A stretch of DNA of 64,000 nt, from NCBI GenBank assembly GCA_905221605.1, contig CAJNDS010002258.1:74501-138500 (forward strand), read 5' to 3'. Below the pieces are notes generated by a model, which made no database searches, was not told where the DNA came from, and saw only the letters and a program-made list of their open reading frames with translations. A program made the translations under genes and the position numbers. Below are positions 1-11,725 of the stretch, one piece after another. The stretch's first letter is position 1; each line of letters starts with the position of its first letter. The stretch comes from Symbiodinium natans (taxonomy: Eukaryota > Sar > Dinophyceae > Suessiales > Symbiodiniaceae).

Positions 1-640
1 ATATAAAAAGCAATCGGGGTTCGTTCTGGAAGCTACCAAACCTGTGATGAGGGCTCAAGGTTTGGATCCATTGGCGATTGGCAGTTGTGGGCTCGCAGAT
101 TGGGGTGTGAGGGAGAACATGTAATAGCTGAGACTTTGGGCTGTGGTCTTCAGAGTTTAGGAGTTTGGGGTTTAGGGCTTTTCGTGTTTCGGGTTTAGTT
201 CCGAACGCTGCTAGGCTTTGCACGCGGAGCGGATTGGCGCTTGCCAAGCTGAGAAGACTTCTCCTAGGCCGTTAAGGTTTCGGTGAAAGGCCCAAAATAG
301 CCCCGCATGCACTTCAGTGGCACATGCGCGCTATAAGCAAGCACTAGCAGGTTGCAAAGTTGTTCAAGGCAAGGCCTTCGAAGAATTGCGCCGCTTCAAC
401 ACGGACCCCCGCCCCCCCTGCAAAAAAAGGGACCCCCCCCCCCCCAGTTAGAACAGAGGGGACAAACCTGGGTCCCTGGGTCCCAACGAGGCGTTGAGGG
501 CTGGGCCAGGGCTCGAATCACGAAGGGCTCGGCGACCCCCTCGGGAAGGTTGGAGGCTTCGGGTCTGGGTTGAGGGGGGTAGGATGGGGGGAGGGGGATG
601 TTCGGACCTTAAGGGTTTCGAGCGGGTGTTGGGTTGACAA
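1..640. other. Left edge, no assigned gene
   Basis: It has telomere-like words (170-200) and C runs (420-446). One weak minus-strand island at 541-503 reads GVAEPFVIRALAQ. Nothing firm. Confidence 0.5.
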
Positions 641-687
641 GGATTTAGGGGTTGGTGCGCTCTCTCTCATACGGCTACAGCGCTTAC

Positions 688-783
688 CTCGGTCTGGGAG
701 GCTTCGTCTGGCACGGGGGCTTGCAGTCCCCAAACCCATCTTCCCATCAACCGGGGCACACCCAGCTTCCCGCGCCTCGAGCA
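688..783 (-). CDS. Candidate exon: LEAREAGCAPVDGKMGLG...
   Basis: It is flanked by a good acceptor (TTGCTTCAG) and a good donor (GAG|GTAAGC), with an open 96-nt frame ending RARRSLPDR. The gene is unknown. Confidence 0.4.
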
Positions 784-789
784 CTGAAG

Positions 790-3370
790 CAACGGCGGTC
801 AGGAGAACGGCACCCTGATAGCTCCAGGAGGCCTCGGGGGCACAGGGGCAGCCCCGTAATTACGAAGGGTTCGGGGAAAACGGTTGAGCTTAGGAAGGTT
901 CTTGGAGTTTAGGCATCCGGGCTGCGGTCTTCGACACATTCGCAGGCGCTAGACCACTACTGGAGAGACCGCTGCTATCGTGTCCACCCGAGGCCCCAAA
1001 AAGAGCTGAAGCATTTGTATATACATATAGATATATATATATATATATATACTTATTTATTTAGATTTATCAAGAATTTATCGTTTTAATTGGGTTGTAC
1101 AGGGCCTGCTTTTAGTGTGCTTGCGGCAACACGTGTCTCCTAAGTCCGATACCCACACCCTAATATCTTAATCTAAACTTTAGCCAGGCCAGCTGTTCCC
1201 AGAGAGGCCTCCGCAGCCCCAGGCGCGCCCTGTCCAAACCTTCAACTTCCTTGGGAACTAAACCATGAACTAGTATAGAAGCGACAAAAACTCTGAAGAA
1301 CAGAAGCCTCCAACGCATGAGCCCGAAGATCGCAAGCCCTTACAGCCCCTCCCCCCTTTCCCGGAGGCGCGCGCGCAACCGGGGCTCCGGGCAGAGGCCG
1401 GCGCCGAGCGCAGCCAGTAGAACGCCAGCGGACCCGCGGCCACCTGAGAGCCCGCACCCGTGTAAGGGTGATTGGGGGCATCGTTGGGTTGGGGGCATTG
1501 TCTGGTTGTTGGGAAGTAGCCCATAAGACATAAGACGGCTGCGACTGCATGGCTCGGGGAAGCTCTTGAAGGTTCACGGGTACCCATGCGCAAGGCTCCT
1601 GTTAGGGCAGCTGTACTCCTATGTTCCAGAGGCTCAAAAGGCCTTCGGAGGTCCGGGGCCTTCAAAAGGCATTCGGAGGTGCTGGCTGAGGGTCCAGTCA
1701 CGGCCTGGTAACAGCATCAGGCAGGTTTCAGATCGGGACTTGGGGCCCAAATGATGTAGCCTCTGCTCGGTGAAGTGAGCTGATATGTGAGCTGTGCTGC
1801 CAGGGCCCTTGAAACCCTTCAGCCCACGGAATCCTCCCTCCCGGAATCTTCGAAAGGTTTCTTTTGGCTCTCAGCTCACGCGGTCGAGACTCCCTCGTGG
1901 GACTTACATGGTTTCCCGCATGCGCGCATACCTCTCAAAAAAACCGCGAAGCCGAACACCCCAGCACAATAATGGCCTCTTGCACCCCAAGCCCCCAGAA
2001 CACCCTGCGCCCTATGCCTTTCAACCCCCTGAGGTCTTCATGCTCTTCAAAAGGTCCGAAGCCCTCAAAAAGTCTCGGAATCCGGCAGCGCCAGAGGCGA
2101 AGCCACACCAACCCAAGTTGGCGGAAGACTGTGACTGGAGGGCCTCGTCCTTGGGTTCACGGCTTAGAGGGCTGTAGGGTTTAGGGCTCAGATTGGGAGA
2201 GGGGAATGTGGGGTTTAGGCGCGGAAAGTGGTCGGCCAACTTTGGACTCACGTGAGCAGGACCAAAAGTAGGCATTCCAGAGATTGCACAGGCTCCAAAT
2301 AATCCCTAAAAGTCCCGAGCCCCCCCTGTTCCCTCCTGCATGCCCGTGGGTTACTTGCAAGGATTAGATTCTAGGTATAAGTAACAAGGTACGGCTAACT
2401 ACTTCTAACGACACATGAACCTTCAAGTGATCTTAAGTCGTGCTACACACCTGTGTTAGTAGGCAACACAGAAGCCCAGCAACCCACAAAAGTAAAGCCT
2501 CTACTTTAGAGGTCTTGGGGTTTAAAGCGTTCCGAGAGCCTAAACCTTTAACCCGAAACCCCTAAGCACAAGAGGTTGTTCGAGGGCCGACTTGAATGGT
2601 TATGGGTAGGAAAGATGCATCTTAAACACCAGGAGTCTTAAGCCAAGTGCAATTTTATTTCTATTGTCTTCCTCCGCTTTTGCACCCACTTATTTGCCAA
2701 TATAACCCTAACTACCCTAAAGACTCTAAACCCTCGTAGCCTACGCAACCACCAGGACTTCAAGTAGACCACGTTTACGGTTTAGGGCCTAGGGTTTGTA
2801 GGGTGTAGGGTTTAGGGTTGGAAGCTCAGCGCCCAGCGGGCTCCTCTGCGCCCTGGGGGGCTGCCCGCAGCCTCTGCAGGTTGGCATGTTCCGTGCTCTA
2901 ATCCCTAGGAAGGACTGTTCGTCTAAGGGGGAACATCTCAAGTCCAGTGTTTCCGGGTTTTAGGACTGTCGGGCATTGGGGGGAGGGGGGGGGGGGGGGG
3001 TTGCTTGGTTTGCTCTTGGTCCTCCCAAACCTCCAGGATTTGTGAATCGCGTCTGGTTTGGCGCCAAGTCTATCCTTTGTTTTGCCGTTCGGCTCAGGAT
3101 TCACTGGATAAACTGCGCGTTTTACCAGAAGCACTCACAGCTACGTTGGTCAAATAATCGCAAGTACGACTTCTCGGTGCTTTACTGTTGCTGTCGAAGA
3201 ACATGGTTACCACAATACGGATACGATGCTGCTTAAGTCCCTGAAGAGGAACCCAGTCGACGATCTGCTGTTCAAATCACTCAAGGTTTGACGTTCTGAG
3301 TTGAGGCTTTGGATTTGGGGGGGGGGGGGGGGGATCGGTCTGACGTTGCTTTGGGGCTTGGAGCTTTGGG
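790..3370. other. Spacer or intron with weak islands
   Basis: It contains a TA tract (1014-1056), telomere-like words at 2770-2820, a G run at 2981-3001, and weak exon-like islands near 2080-2124 (SSANLGWCGFASGAAG) and 2830-2880. No gene assigned. Confidence 0.5.
1325..1437 (-). CDS. Candidate GC-rich exon
   Basis: The acceptor GGCTCTCAG is followed by GTGGCCGCGGGTCC. Two frames look protein-like: VAAGPLAFYWLRSAPAS, and GRGSAGVLLAALGAGLCP ending at a stop. The correct one is undecided. Confidence 0.3.
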
Positions 3371-3374
3371 CTTT

Positions 3375-3516
3375 TCGCAATACGGAACAGAAGCTTATCA
3401 AGGAGGGCGTCGCTGGGCATCCCCGGCGCGACTTTTCGGAAGCCCTCCTTGGCGGCGAAGAGGATGAGGTTGCTGAGGAGCCTGAGAACGCGCTCATAGA
3501 GCATTGCAATATACAA
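3375..3516 (-). CDS. Candidate exon: ERVLRLLSNLILFAAKEGF
   Basis: The C-ending codon choice and the frame (then RKVAPGMPSDALLDKLLF) suggest coding. The opposite strand is also open here, so the strand is not certain. The gene is unknown. Confidence 0.3.
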
Positions 3517-4389
3517 TCATACAGTATCATACAGCATGATACACTCCCATAGACGAAAAATGTAATAGTGTAGCTGTAATTGTGCAATACTTGTGCAATG
3601 ATGGAACTTTTGGGGCATTGGGGATTCAAGAACCCAAAGCCTACAGCTCGGGAAATGCCCCGGGGGTCTGTTCGATGCTTCAAACCCAACTTGACCCAGA
3701 TAGAGTTGGAAAGCCCCTGAAGGCCCTAGACGCTGTTGCCCTCAATCCGAAATGTAAGGCTCTCTTGGATTTGGTGGAGGCCCTGGCCGCGGCTGGGGCG
3801 TCCCTCAACCCTCCGTGTGAAGGCCTGGAACTGTGGTGATAATTTGGATAGCTACAACTGCAAAATAAAAGCTCCATTCAGGGTCACTCCACGACCACTT
3901 GTCCTCCCTCAGGTTTTTCAAGAAGGGCTTCAGAAGCCGAGGGTCTTAAGTTGCCGAAAGCAAATTATGGAGGGGTTTGGACTTCGATGAACCCACAACC
4001 CCGAACACGGCCTGAGGCCGCTGCTGTAGCGAGACATAGCCGACCCCGTACGCTTCCGGTGAAGCCAACCGGGCCACGAGCACATTGAGGACGAATCTGG
4101 GTGTGGGCGAGCGTAGGGCATACCTACACCTCTAAGGCTCGGCGAAATATGGCGACGGGTGCACAGTTCCTGAGGCCTTTTTCCGGGTGGGCACGGTCCT
4201 GGGCCGGTTGGCTTGTCGGTTCTACTTCAGAAACAGGCAAATTACCCCCATGGTTTGGGCGGCTTCAGCTGAAATCCGAAAAACCCGAAACTCAAGGTCC
4301 AAGCCTGAAAACCCGAAACCGTCAAGCCCAGTCCGGTCCCGACGCCACCCTCAAGACCTGACCCACCCGCACCTGCCGATGCCAGTGTA

Positions 4390-4555
4390 CTATAGGGGTC
4401 GGAATAATTACTCCAATTTAATATTCCCTTATGGTCCCTGTATCATTATACTCAAACAACCCTTGGTATTCCCTTCTGGTCCCTTTATACTATTATACTA
4501 TAAAAATAGTCCCCAAAACCCCATGTCATTTTTTCCAGGCACCTCTAGTATGCGT
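4390..4555 (+). mobile_element. Element family C, copy 1 (long)
   Basis: AGGGGTCGGAATAATTACT, then TTCCCTTATGGTCCCT; the second half repeats the TTCCCTTCTGGTCCCTTTAT motif. Confidence 0.55.
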
Positions 4556-4564
4556 CACCTTGGG

Positions 4565-4631
4565 GGCTGTCGAGGCCTCGATCCCTCTCGGAGCCCAAAA
4601 GCTGCCGAGACTCCGGCGTTACGGCTCTGGA
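4565..4631 (-). CDS. Candidate exon: AVTPESRQLLGSERDRGL
   Basis: The frame follows the acceptor TCCTCTCCAG. It is a single short island with no family match. Confidence 0.22.
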
Positions 4632-5289
4632 GAGGATTTGGGTCGAGACCACCTCGTGTTCCGCTGAGTTCATAAGCCCCAAAAAGCGCACACTTTCACT
4701 TCCAAAAGCGGAATATATTATCCAAAAAAAGTCTAAAGCACACTCATTCAGCTACTAAGTTGGAGGAGGAGAGCGGTCGAGTCAGAGTGCTCAGGACTTG
4801 CGTGGGTTCATGAACAGCGTTGCACTCGCTTCAGGGCTCGGATGCCAGGGGCTTCGGTTACAAAACAACTTTCCACCCCCTCCACCCCTTGCGTCCTTCA
4901 TGCTGCCAACCCCTTTAGGCCGATCCTACCCCAAGCCCTTAGAGCTCAAAGGGTTGAAGTTGTAGGTTCAGTGTCTACCGCCCAAAACCCTCTAAATCTT
5001 ATGAAGGCTGCAGACTTTTCGGCGGCCTTAAGGTTCGGGGCGCTGCAGGGGCCATGTGGGTTAACCCAAGTTACTACTATTTGTTTAAGAACCCCAAAAG
5101 AATTAAATCATAATAACCCCTATGTTGCCCTCAATAAGGAAGAATATTTGTGTTTTTGTTCGGGGTTCTTAGGCAATTAGTCACTTGGGATCAGGGAGCC
5201 GCCCCGATGCCCTTCAGCACATCCGCCATGCCATCCGGCTTATGGGGGGATGCAGGGCGGAGGCCTTCATGGGATGCGGGTTTCGGGTT

Positions 5290-5379
5290 ATTTAGGGTTT
5301 AGGGTCTTAGGGTCTTAGGGTTTAGGGTCTTAGGGTTTAGGGTTTAGGGTTTAGGGTTTAGGGTTTAGGGTTTAGGGTT
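5290..5379 (+). repeat. Interstitial telomere-like tract (TTTAGGG)n
   Basis: About twelve near-tandem copies, several perfect in a row, mixed with TCTTAGGG variants. Confidence 0.95.
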
Positions 5380-6344
5380 GGAACTTGGGAGCTTCGAGGC
5401 TCTTTCGTGAAGGACTGGAATTGCAGGGGAGAAGCATGGCCTCTCGAAAGCGCTTCTGAGTGCAGTGGTTTTAGGCGTTGGTCGAGTTCAGGGTTGGCCC
5501 AGGATGTGGGATTCCGGAGGTCTAGGAGTCTGGAGTCTATGTCCAGAATTGTACAGGTTTTTGTCCTCGAGAAGAAACTCTTTGTACACAAGCAGACTGA
5601 CATGCTTTACTAGGCGTGCCAAAGGTGGCTTTGAGCAAAAGTGTCCAGGCGGCGGCCAGTATTTGCTTTCTTTGTAACACCGAGGAGCCTGATGTCTCCA
5701 GAAAATTTAGGGCGACGGATAGGGTACGGCCATCCACAAATGAGCCGCAGCAAAAGACTTGATCGCTCCTTGCCGCAAAGCCCCTTCGAACTCTGCGACA
5801 AACCCTACCCTAACAAACCTAAACCCAGTATCCTGAGGGCCGCTGAACCCTAGAGCCCAGCCCGCGAATGCCTACTACAAGGGTACCTCTACCCCAAAAG
5901 CCTAGTGTGTGTCGGGGCTGGGTTTATGGTTTCTAGGCCCACACCCCCGCGGCTCCCCCCCTCGGTCCCCCCCTCGGTCCCCTCCACGGTCACGGCCCCA
6001 CTTCCAGTTTTCTAACAGCTCCACTGCTCCCACCAAAAATGGAGGGTGCAGGCAACAGACTCAGAGTATTGCTACGAGGTGTATTGTTCTTAAATATAGT
6101 GGATATATGTATGGGAATATCGTATGGGCAGGCTGCCCATGTTTCGGCTTCTGCTTACATCTGCAGCCAGGGCTTAGGTGTTTTGACGGGGAGTCGGCGG
6201 GCTTAGTTACCAGCTCGAAAGCAGGACATCTTACGTCGGTGCCGCAGAAAGTGGACAACAGAAGTTGAATTAACGACTATTCAGTTCAGGGTTTGGGTTG
6301 GGGCTTAGAGTTGCATAGGCCCTCCGAGCATACAGCCGAGCCGT

Positions 6345-6422
6345 CGCCTTTTTTCTTCAGGCTGCCTTCTTGCGCCCAAGAGCTCCAAGATGTCGCCATG
6401 CGGTTCAAGAGGACCCTGGAGA
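6345..6422 (-). CDS. Candidate duplicated exon, copy 1: PLEPHGDILELL
   Basis: After GTCTCCAGG the frame reads PLEPHGDILELLGARRQPE. The same 12 residues recur at 11090-11141 with only synonymous differences in the core, which supports this frame. Confidence 0.4.
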
Positions 6423-7167
6423 CAAGAAATAATGTCTTTTTCGGGTTTCCGAGAAGTTTCGGGACGACTGAACATGGCTCTGGGCATTTGAATTTCAAGC
6501 TTTCGGGTCTGGGTTTTTGCCAGATGTGGGCTCACGGGCATAAGGACACTTAGAGCTCAACGTGGACGACCACCTTGTGCCAGCTGTCAACATGAACAAC
6601 GTACGCCATATAAGTGCTAAAGTGAGGCGCTACAATTCCCGTGCCCCCACGGGCAAAATTATGCAGGGTGCTAACCTCCAGGCATGTTGCTTAGGGATGT
6701 CGTGTGCGCCTTCCTCAAAACGACCTCCTAACTTCGGGCCATGATGGCACCTACTTCCCAAGAGGGACATAAAGCGTTGCGGCCTTCGTTCCATAACTCC
6801 GGGATGTCATCTAAACTGGGAACCTCCATCATGTGCCGGGGGCTCTGGGAGGTTCTTGGCTTTGACTTGTGGGTTTGGGGCGCAAGGCGTCGGGCCCAAT
6901 AGACAGAAGGCCCACTGCATCCTGAATCCCAGGACCTAAGCCTGTCCCAAGGGGGCCCTGAACTCTGAAGGTCCACGGGTACTTGTTGCAACGGTGTTTG
7001 ATCACACACACAGGCTAACACACCTAAGCCCCATGGCGCGGTCACTTTTCGTGGGCTTCGCCAGAATTCGGTGGGAGGTCAGGATGTGAAATAACAGCTT
7101 CTTCGCGCAGCAACGTCAGGTCCCAGCTTGTTGGCATGGGTCCAACTAGGCCTAAGAAACAAATCTT

Positions 7168-7330
7168 AATAATAATAATAATCATAATCATAATCATAAT
7201 AAATACAATCATAAAATAGTCGTAATAATCATAGTAATAGTAGTATTGGTAATAATAACAACAATAATAATGACAACAATAATGATAATAATAATCATAA
7301 CCATACTCTTAATAAAAAAATGATTACATG
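7168..7330. repeat. AT-rich trinucleotide array
   Basis: Imperfect AATAAT/ATAATC repeats over about 160 bp. Confidence 0.85.
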
Positions 7331-7539
7331 TATTATTATTATGAAGGTTCAAGGTTTAAGGTTTTGTTTTTCATGCGGCGCGAAGAAGTTGCCGCACCTC
7401 CAGGCCTCAAGCTTCTTGGGGATCCCAAGACCTCATCGTTTCAGATGTAGGAGACACGAAACCTGCCGTAAGCCCCAAACACCGAAATCCAAAAAAACAA
7501 CTCTGCGCCTGCATCCAGCAAGCTAAAAGCACTAGCTTG

Positions 7540-8430
7540 GGTCCAACTCAACAACCTACCCCCTTAACATCTAGCTTGTACTACATTGCTAAATTAGACG
7601 CAAGGGGTCCCCATTCAACGTCGCTGAAGTGGTCGTGGTGCAGCGTTGTGGATAATGTCACCCCTCTGCTGTCGGACGGCATGAGCACCCTTGGAATGGA
7701 AAGAACCAGGACTTCCCTCTATTCTGCTCCCTATGCTTCGTTGGGGTTCAAGAGTCGGGAGCTCTCTTCAAGCTTCTCCCCTGCTAAGCAAGCTGCACAC
7801 CCGAAACCCTGAAGGCCTCTGCTCACATTCTGCCGTCCGGCTATCTATGGGTGGGCCGAAGCGGAGGGGGGGACGATCTCGCTCAGCCCGTATGGAGGCG
7901 TCTTTCAGCACTCCACTCCCATCAAAAATTCAAAATCCCCGAATCCTTCGACATGGAGGCCACAAGAGACTGTTTGGCATGCAGAGGCGTACATCCTGAC
8001 CACAGTGTGGAATGTAGAACATCGCACAACCCTCTGGCTTTGACATACTGTACCCGAACTCTGCATGGAAGCTCACATGATCCCCCTGACCAGTTGTTGG
8101 CCTCAGTCCGTGTGGTTGTCCGTGTGGTTGTCATCGTCCGTGTGGTTGTCGTGGTCATGATCATCATGATCATCGGTGTGGTTCTCGGCGGCCCCACCAT
8201 GGTCGTGCTCGTCATCGCAGTGGCTATGCCCGTTATGATCACACGGGCCAGCATGGGTATCATGGTCGTCTGTTGGCTCTGCGTCGCCGCATCCCTGGAG
8301 ATGGCCCGCCAGAGCGGCCGCCAGCGCGGCGAGGATCAAGGCACGCCACGACCTCATGAAGCCGCGGAACAGCGCCAAAGAGCGCTCCGACAATCGCAGC
8401 TAGCTAGTCTTGCAAACCTCAAGCTCTTGG
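7540..8430. repeat. Segmental duplication, copy 1 (pairs with 16010-16915)
   Basis: About 0.9 kb is recognisably shared with 16010-16915. It includes CGTGGTGCAGCGTTGTG, CACCCCTCTGCTG, CAGCACTCCACTCCCA and the His/Asp-rich gene in the same orientation. Homology extends well beyond the coding part. Confidence 0.8.
8103..8357 (-). CDS. Secreted His/Asp-rich protein, copy 1
   Basis: The frame has 84 codons. It starts [18 protein letters not shown], then HLQGCGDAEPTDDHDTH and a His/Asp/Asn/Thr tail ending DNHTDNHTD. It is paralogous to 16591-16848: signal peptide, Cys after HLQG and C-terminal end are the same, while the middle differs in repeat number. The frame is open 12 codons further upstream, but that part is not conserved with copy 2. 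A metal-binding role is inferred from composition only. Confidence 0.6.
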   Translation of the reverse strand: MRSWRALILAALAAALAGHLQGCGDAEPTDDHDTHAGPCDHNGHSHCDDEHDHGGAAENHTDDHDDHDHDNHTDDDNHTDNHTD

Positions 8431-9696
8431 GCCGGAGCTACATAGCCATCAGAAGCCCTTGAAGACCTGAAACCCTGAGCCCGAAAGCCCTATACGAACT
8501 CGGCCACCTCGACCCAAGTCCAGAGAATCGTCTGGACAGGGAATCCCCGTGACCCTCACAAAAAGCCCTGAAACTTCCCGGACCTGGACGAGGCCTCGAA
8601 AGCCTGGGGCCAGATCTTTTCATTAGTTGCAGCGGGATTATACATACACACATATGTATATATATATATACATAGAGAGTTCTGGAGTAATTTTCTCCCC
8701 CCTCCCCCCCCACAGAGTTTCTTTTTTGCCCCCACCCCCCACGCAGAGACACGTACTCTGACTGCTTACGCAATCTCTGCAATCTCTGAAGCTAAGCATG
8801 ATTTAAAAATATGCCTACTCCTTACATTTGGGTAGTAGATGCATGTGAAGGGTTGTTCTCGTAAGGTTGCGTTTTATAGTTTTAGCTTCAAACATTGACG
8901 TACGTAAAACTCGGGCCTGCAGTGCGACGTTTTCTGCATGTGCATTTTTTTTATATATAACCTACCCAGCCCCTAAGCCCATAGAACCGTTGAGCCTTAA
9001 ACTCCACGAAGGGCCTGAGAAGTGCCGCCAGTTGATGGGCCATTTGGCCGCCACCAGGACCGCCTTTGCGGGTTTAGGCCTTCGGGAGGTGATCAGGCGG
9101 CCCTTTTTCTTCGGATTTTGGCAGAAAGTGTGGCAGTGGCCCTCTCCTAGAGCCTCTTGCGGCTTTGGGGGCTTCTCGGGAAGATTCGAATGAGTTTTCC
9201 TGCGTGTTGAATCCTGGAACCCACCAGCTCCGCCACACAACCCTAGCCCCCAAGACTGCTCAAAGAACAAAACACCTTTTTTGACAGGCACGGAGTCTGG
9301 GGAGTATGATTCGGCACGAAGTCTGTCAACAAACCGCAAGGAAGCCAACGTTGAACAACACGGGGGTGGGAGTATGAAAACACCACCATGGTGGTGACGC
9401 ATACCCATGTAATTAAGAAACAAGCCCATAAGCAGAAAGCTTCAACGCAAAACTGAACTGTAACTGAACCAAGTAATAAAACGGCCCAAAATGCTCCAAG
9501 CTGCCCAATCCAAGCCCACTGGGGTTTGAAGCTTAGGCTGGACCCTAAACCCCCAAAATCCACCCAATCAATGCATCTTGCCGGGCCCCGAAGGTGCGGC
9601 CCTGTCCCTGAAACTCCCCTCAGCAGCTTCGAGAAAACAAGACCGGGTTGAAGGATTTCAGGGTGCCCCAATCAGCTTCCAAGAAGCACTCGGATT

Positions 9697-9937
9697 GGGG
9701 GGGATGGGGGGATGGGGGGATGGGGGATGGGGGGATGGGGGGATGGGGGGATGGGGGGATGGGGGGATGGGGGGATGGGGGTTGGGGGATGGGGGGGGAT
9801 GGGGGGATGGGGGGATGGGGGGATGGGGGGATGGGGGGATGGGGGGATGGGGGGATGGGGGATGGGGGGATGGGGGGATGGGGGGATGGGGGGATGGGGG
9901 GGCGGGGGGATGATGGGGGAGGGAGGGGTGGGGGGGG
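9697..9937 (+). repeat. G-rich 8-bp microsatellite (GGGGGGAT)n
   Basis: About 27 copies of ATGGGGGG with a few length variants. Four or more G runs per 40 bp make quadruplex formation on the plus strand likely. Confidence 0.95.
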
Positions 9938-10338
9938 GGTGGTTCTTGGGTACGGTGCTTTGGGCAATTTCTGGGTCCAGCAGTTTGCCCGCTTTAAAAC
10001 CCTGAACGTTTACAAGTAGTTTGATCCCAGATACGAGGGAGCACCCTGAATAGCTTCTAAACCCTGACAGTACCTGCCTGTAGATAGCTTGACACTCGCG
10101 GAAGGCGCAGCCAAATGGCAAGCATGGCGATGTTGGAGTATCAACTTGTAGAAAGCATCTCTCACCAGGTATGCTTACCTCTTTCCACAGCTTCACGTAC
10201 CGTGAGGGGGCGGGAACTCAGCACGCATGCTGCCTGCACGAGCACGAACCGAGGAGATGTTCCACACAAAGAACGAATGTGCGTCAAACGCTGCCGGCTG
10301 GTGACCCTGCTGCGCTGCTGTTGCGATGTGTATGGGTG

Positions 10339-10342
<4 letters not shown>

Positions 10343-10392
<50 letters not shown>

Positions 10393-10414
10393 TGTGTGTG
10401 TGTGTGTGCGCGCG
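10343..10414. repeat. (GA)n-(GT)n microsatellite
   Basis: About 23 GA units run into about nine GT units and a short GC stretch. Confidence 0.95.
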
Positions 10415-10835
10415 CATGCGGGTCTGCTTGATTCCCAGACCCTCTCCGGCGGATGCGTGTGCGTGTGTGTTCAGGCCTCAGCCTTGGAGAAACGCCAGCT
10501 CGAAAAAAGAGTGCATGGACAGCTCGGAACAAAAGAGGGGCTGTTCAGACCAAACGCCCCAACCTATACAACTTCGACTCAAAAAGCGCGTCCGGACCCA
10601 GACCTCTTGCAAGTCTCAACTTCAACTCCCTTGGCCCTCGAGCAGCCGCGAGGGACTTGGGGCTCCAATGCACTAAGCTTCCCTGACGCACACCTCCAAA
10701 CTCTGGGGCTTTCGGTTTGGGGTGTCGGATGCAGGGTAGAACACGAAACCCATGAAGCCCCTTCCAAACCCCTTCTAAGCCCCTTCTGAGGTACCTCGAA
10801 CCCTGCTCATAGTCGATGCCCCCAACCCTCCCCCG

Positions 10836-10885
<50 letters not shown>
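10836..10885. repeat. 50-nt C run
   Basis: Uninterrupted cytosines, interpreted with care because homopolymers are prone to assembly length errors. Confidence 0.95.
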
Positions 10886-10887
<2 letters not shown>

Positions 10888-11089
10888 ACTATCGAGCCTG
10901 GCCATCCATGAAGGCTCATGGGTGGAGGTTTGGGGATTGGGGCTTCTGCTTGGGGTTGCTGGGAGCGTGGGTTGATACAGGGTGCCAATGGAGTTATTAG
11001 GGTTTTGAGTTTTGGGATTTGGGACTTAGGACCGCACCCCGAGAATGACCGGTCGCCAGCACCCTGGTGCCTTTTTTGGTTCCGGGGCT

Positions 11090-11141
11090 GCCTCCTTGCA
11101 TCTCAAGAGTTCTAAGATGTCTCCATGCGGTTCAAGAGGAA
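11090..11141 (-). CDS. Candidate duplicated exon, copy 2: PLEPHGDILELL
   Basis: The frame reads LPLEPHGDILELLRCKEAAP. It is related to 6345-6422. Three third-position changes leave the core peptide unchanged. Confidence 0.4.
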
Positions 11142-11674
11142 GTTCGCTGCCAGCTCCTAGGCATCGGAGCTCCAAGTTCAGGAATGTGAGAACTCCTACC
11201 GGTCCTGAGCATACACCATGTCGTCAGGCATTTCGGAACTGCATCAGAAGCCTATGTACAACCATTCAGGAAACCTTCTCGAGTCACGAAGGCGCAGCTC
11301 TATCTAAGTGATGGGCCAACTGCAAAATTCTCAACAACCCCAGGCCAGCAAGCCCCTTCAAATCCCTGAACTCCTGAACCCCACCGCACCTCGTTGCCCT
11401 CGCAAGCCAGGTATGCCTTCAAGAGTGCTTTCGGCTCGCTCCAAGGTTTGGGGTCCCGGGTTTAGGGCGTCCAGGGTTTGGGGTTCAAGGTTTACGTAAC
11501 CGTGAATACAGAAAAGCGGCTCAAGGTTTCAAGGTTTCGGGAAAAGGGGGTTGGCTTTAGAGTTGATCTTTCGGAGCCCTCCGAAGCTTGGGGTGTAGAG
11601 CGTTTGGCAGTTCCTTGCGCGTTCGGACTCCGAAATTCCACCCTCCGAACTTGGGGGGTGCGCTCCCGTTGTGC

Positions 11675-11725
11675 CTCCATGCAGGCCGCGCGGTCGAACC
11701 CCAGGACCCCTAGACGCTGGATGGC
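11675..11725 (-). CDS. RAD23: RAD23 exon: UBA2 first half, [17 protein letters not shown]
   Basis: It matches UBA2 helix 1 and the LGF loop (AI.RL..LGF..A..I). The acceptor is TTCCAAG and the donor is GAG|GC. The rest of UBA2 (A..AC..NE..AANFL) was not found downstream. Confidence 0.88.

Larger units (their letters stand above)
4640..7165. other. Spacer or intron
   Basis: Apart from the telomere-like tract at 5290 and the candidate exon at 6345-6422, nothing is recognisable. Scattered CCCTAAA words occur. Confidence 0.5.
8435..11670. other. Spacer with microsatellites
   Basis: It holds a TA tract (8645-8672), the GGGGGGAT array, the GA/GT array and the C run. The missing RAD23 UBA2 exon could lie here, but I found no convincing A..AC..NE..AANFL frame. 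Confidence 0.5.
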
